Source of the DNA: JAWLCA01 sp050485905
GTDB taxonomy: Bacteria; Pseudomonadota; Alphaproteobacteria; Rhodobacterales; Rhodobacteraceae
Length of the DNA stretch: 11,720 nucleotides
Assembly (NCBI GenBank): GCA_050485905.1
Contig: JBJHCH010000117.1
Location: 1-11,720 of the forward strand
Direction: 5' to 3'
This document shows positions 11,070 through 11,720 of this stretch, piece by piece. Each line of letters opens with the position of its first letter. Position 1 is the first letter of the stretch. The notes beneath the pieces were generated by a model. It searched no databases and was not told the DNA's origin. It was given only the letters and a program-made list of their open reading frames with translations. The translations under genes were made by a program, and so were the position numbers.

Positions 11070-11720
11070 ATGACCGACGCACCACTCATCCTGTTCGACC
11101 GCGGCCCGGATGGTGTGCCGACTGCGTTTTGCGCCCCACAGCGCCTGATCGTTGCAGACGAACCCGACGAGGTTCCAGCTGCGATGCACGCACTGCGGCA
11201 GGCGCAGGCGGAGGGTCTGTGGCTGGCCGGATACGCAAGCTACGAACTGGGCTATGTGCTGGAGCCGCGCCTGATGCCACTGCTGCCGGAAGGGCGGCGC
11301 CACCCGCTGCTTCTATTCGGCACTTTCGATGCCCCAATCCCGCCCCCGCTCAATAAGGAGGCGCCGACCCGGCTGACAGCACCACGCCCCGAATGGTCCG
11401 CAGAACGTTATGCCAAAGCGTTCGATCGTGCCGCAGCTTGGATCGCGGCAGGCGACATCTATCAGGTGAATCTGACATTCCCGCTTTCGGCCCAAACGCA
11501 GGGTGACGGTCGCGACCTCTATGCCATGCTCTGTCGGGGTCAGCCGGTCGGCCACGGCGCCTTTGTCGACCTGAAGACGGGACCGCAGATCCTGTCCCGC
11601 TCGCCCGAGTTGTTCTTTCGAACGGATGTAGCGGGCAACATCGAGACCTGCCCCATGAAGGGAACAAGCCCGCGCGACGACGATCCCGAGCGCGATGCGC
11701 GGCTGCGCCATGACCTGCTG
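11070..11720 (+). CDS. pabB: Aminodeoxychorismate synthase component I, N-terminal half (cut by window edge)
   Basis: The open frame runs 217 codons to the window end, about half of a typical PabB. It belongs to the chorismate-binding family. GYASYELGYVLEP (54-66) is the N-terminal domain block; GDIYQVNLTFPL (128-139) and LSRSPELFFR (175-184) are core chorismate-binding motifs. CPMKGTSPR (194-202) holds Lys198 of the P-(I/M)-K-G-T motif, which marks PabB (aminodeoxychorismate from chorismate plus ammonia) against anthranilate synthase (P-I-A-G-T). The product feeds 4-aminobenzoate and folate synthesis. The residue before Pro195 is Cys, where Arg is usual. The start is the ATG at 11070; the GTG one codon earlier is possible. 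The partner glutaminase and lyase are not in the window. Confidence 0.9.
   Translation, partial: MTDAPLILFDRGPDGVPTAFCAPQRLIVADEPDEVPAAMHALRQAQAEGLWLAGYASYELGYVLEPRLMPLLPEGRRHPLLLFGTFDAPIPPPLNKEAPTRLTAPRPEWSAERYAKAFDRAAAWIAAGDIYQVNLTFPLSAQTQGDGRDLYAMLCRGQPVGHGAFVDLKTGPQILSRSPELFFRTDVAGNIETCPMKGTSPRDDDPERDARLRHDLL

Noticed and set aside
10806..11303. Minus-strand frame of 165 codons across the ZIP-pabB spacer
   Set aside because: It overlaps the 3' end of the transporter and the 5' end of pabB, has no ribosome binding site and no recognisable motif.

Overview
The window is high-GC, compact DNA from an alphaproteobacterium, most likely of the Rhodobacterales (Rhodobacter/Paracoccus-type). The evidence is a ctrA-sciP cell-cycle pair, the fabD-fabG-acpP order, an S6-S18-L9 operon with extended S6 and L9 tails, and the style of the MnmA N-terminus. 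All assignments come from reading the sequence and remembered family signatures; no database was searched.

Layout. (1) 1-1981, minus strand: fatty-acid synthesis block fabD, fabG, then the first codons of acpP, with a candidate promoter ahead of fabD and a second one ahead of acpP. (2) 2071-3956: a cytochrome b561-YceI fusion on the plus strand converges on a stand-alone secreted YceI protein on the minus strand. They share a bidirectional terminator, and the AT-rich spacer between them carries a perfect 16-bp palindrome. (3) 4055-5502, plus strand: ribosomal operon rpsF-rpsR-rplI with a promoter, a structured leader that resembles the S6:S18-binding RNA, and a terminator. (4) 5510-7722: a small accessory island. 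A membrane-anchored gamma-glutamylcyclotransferase-like protein is divergent from a two-gene operon in which a GS-fold amidoligase (Amidoligase_2 type) overlaps by 4 bases with a class I glutamine-amidotransferase/peptidase C26 protein. Together they look like a system that makes, cuts and recycles an amide-linked (perhaps gamma-glutamyl) compound or peptide tag. (5) 7743-8827, minus strand: the response regulator CtrA and, just upstream, its inhibitor SciP, with CtrA-box-like sites ahead of both. (6) 8897-11720, plus strand: mnmA (tRNA 2-thiouridylase) with its own promoter, a ZIP-family metal transporter, and the 5' half of pabB, which runs off the window.

The most interesting part is the amidoligase / C26 hydrolase / cyclotransferase island (5510-7722), whose substrate is unknown. 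Secondary points are the leader RNA of rpsF, the Asp-Arg-Gly repeat tail on S6, the CtrA boxes around ctrA and sciP, the promoter that helps decide the mnmA start, and several well-formed palindromes in the intergenic spacers. There is no tRNA, rRNA, insertion sequence, CRISPR array or phage gene in the window, and no gene-free stretch longer than about 230 bases.
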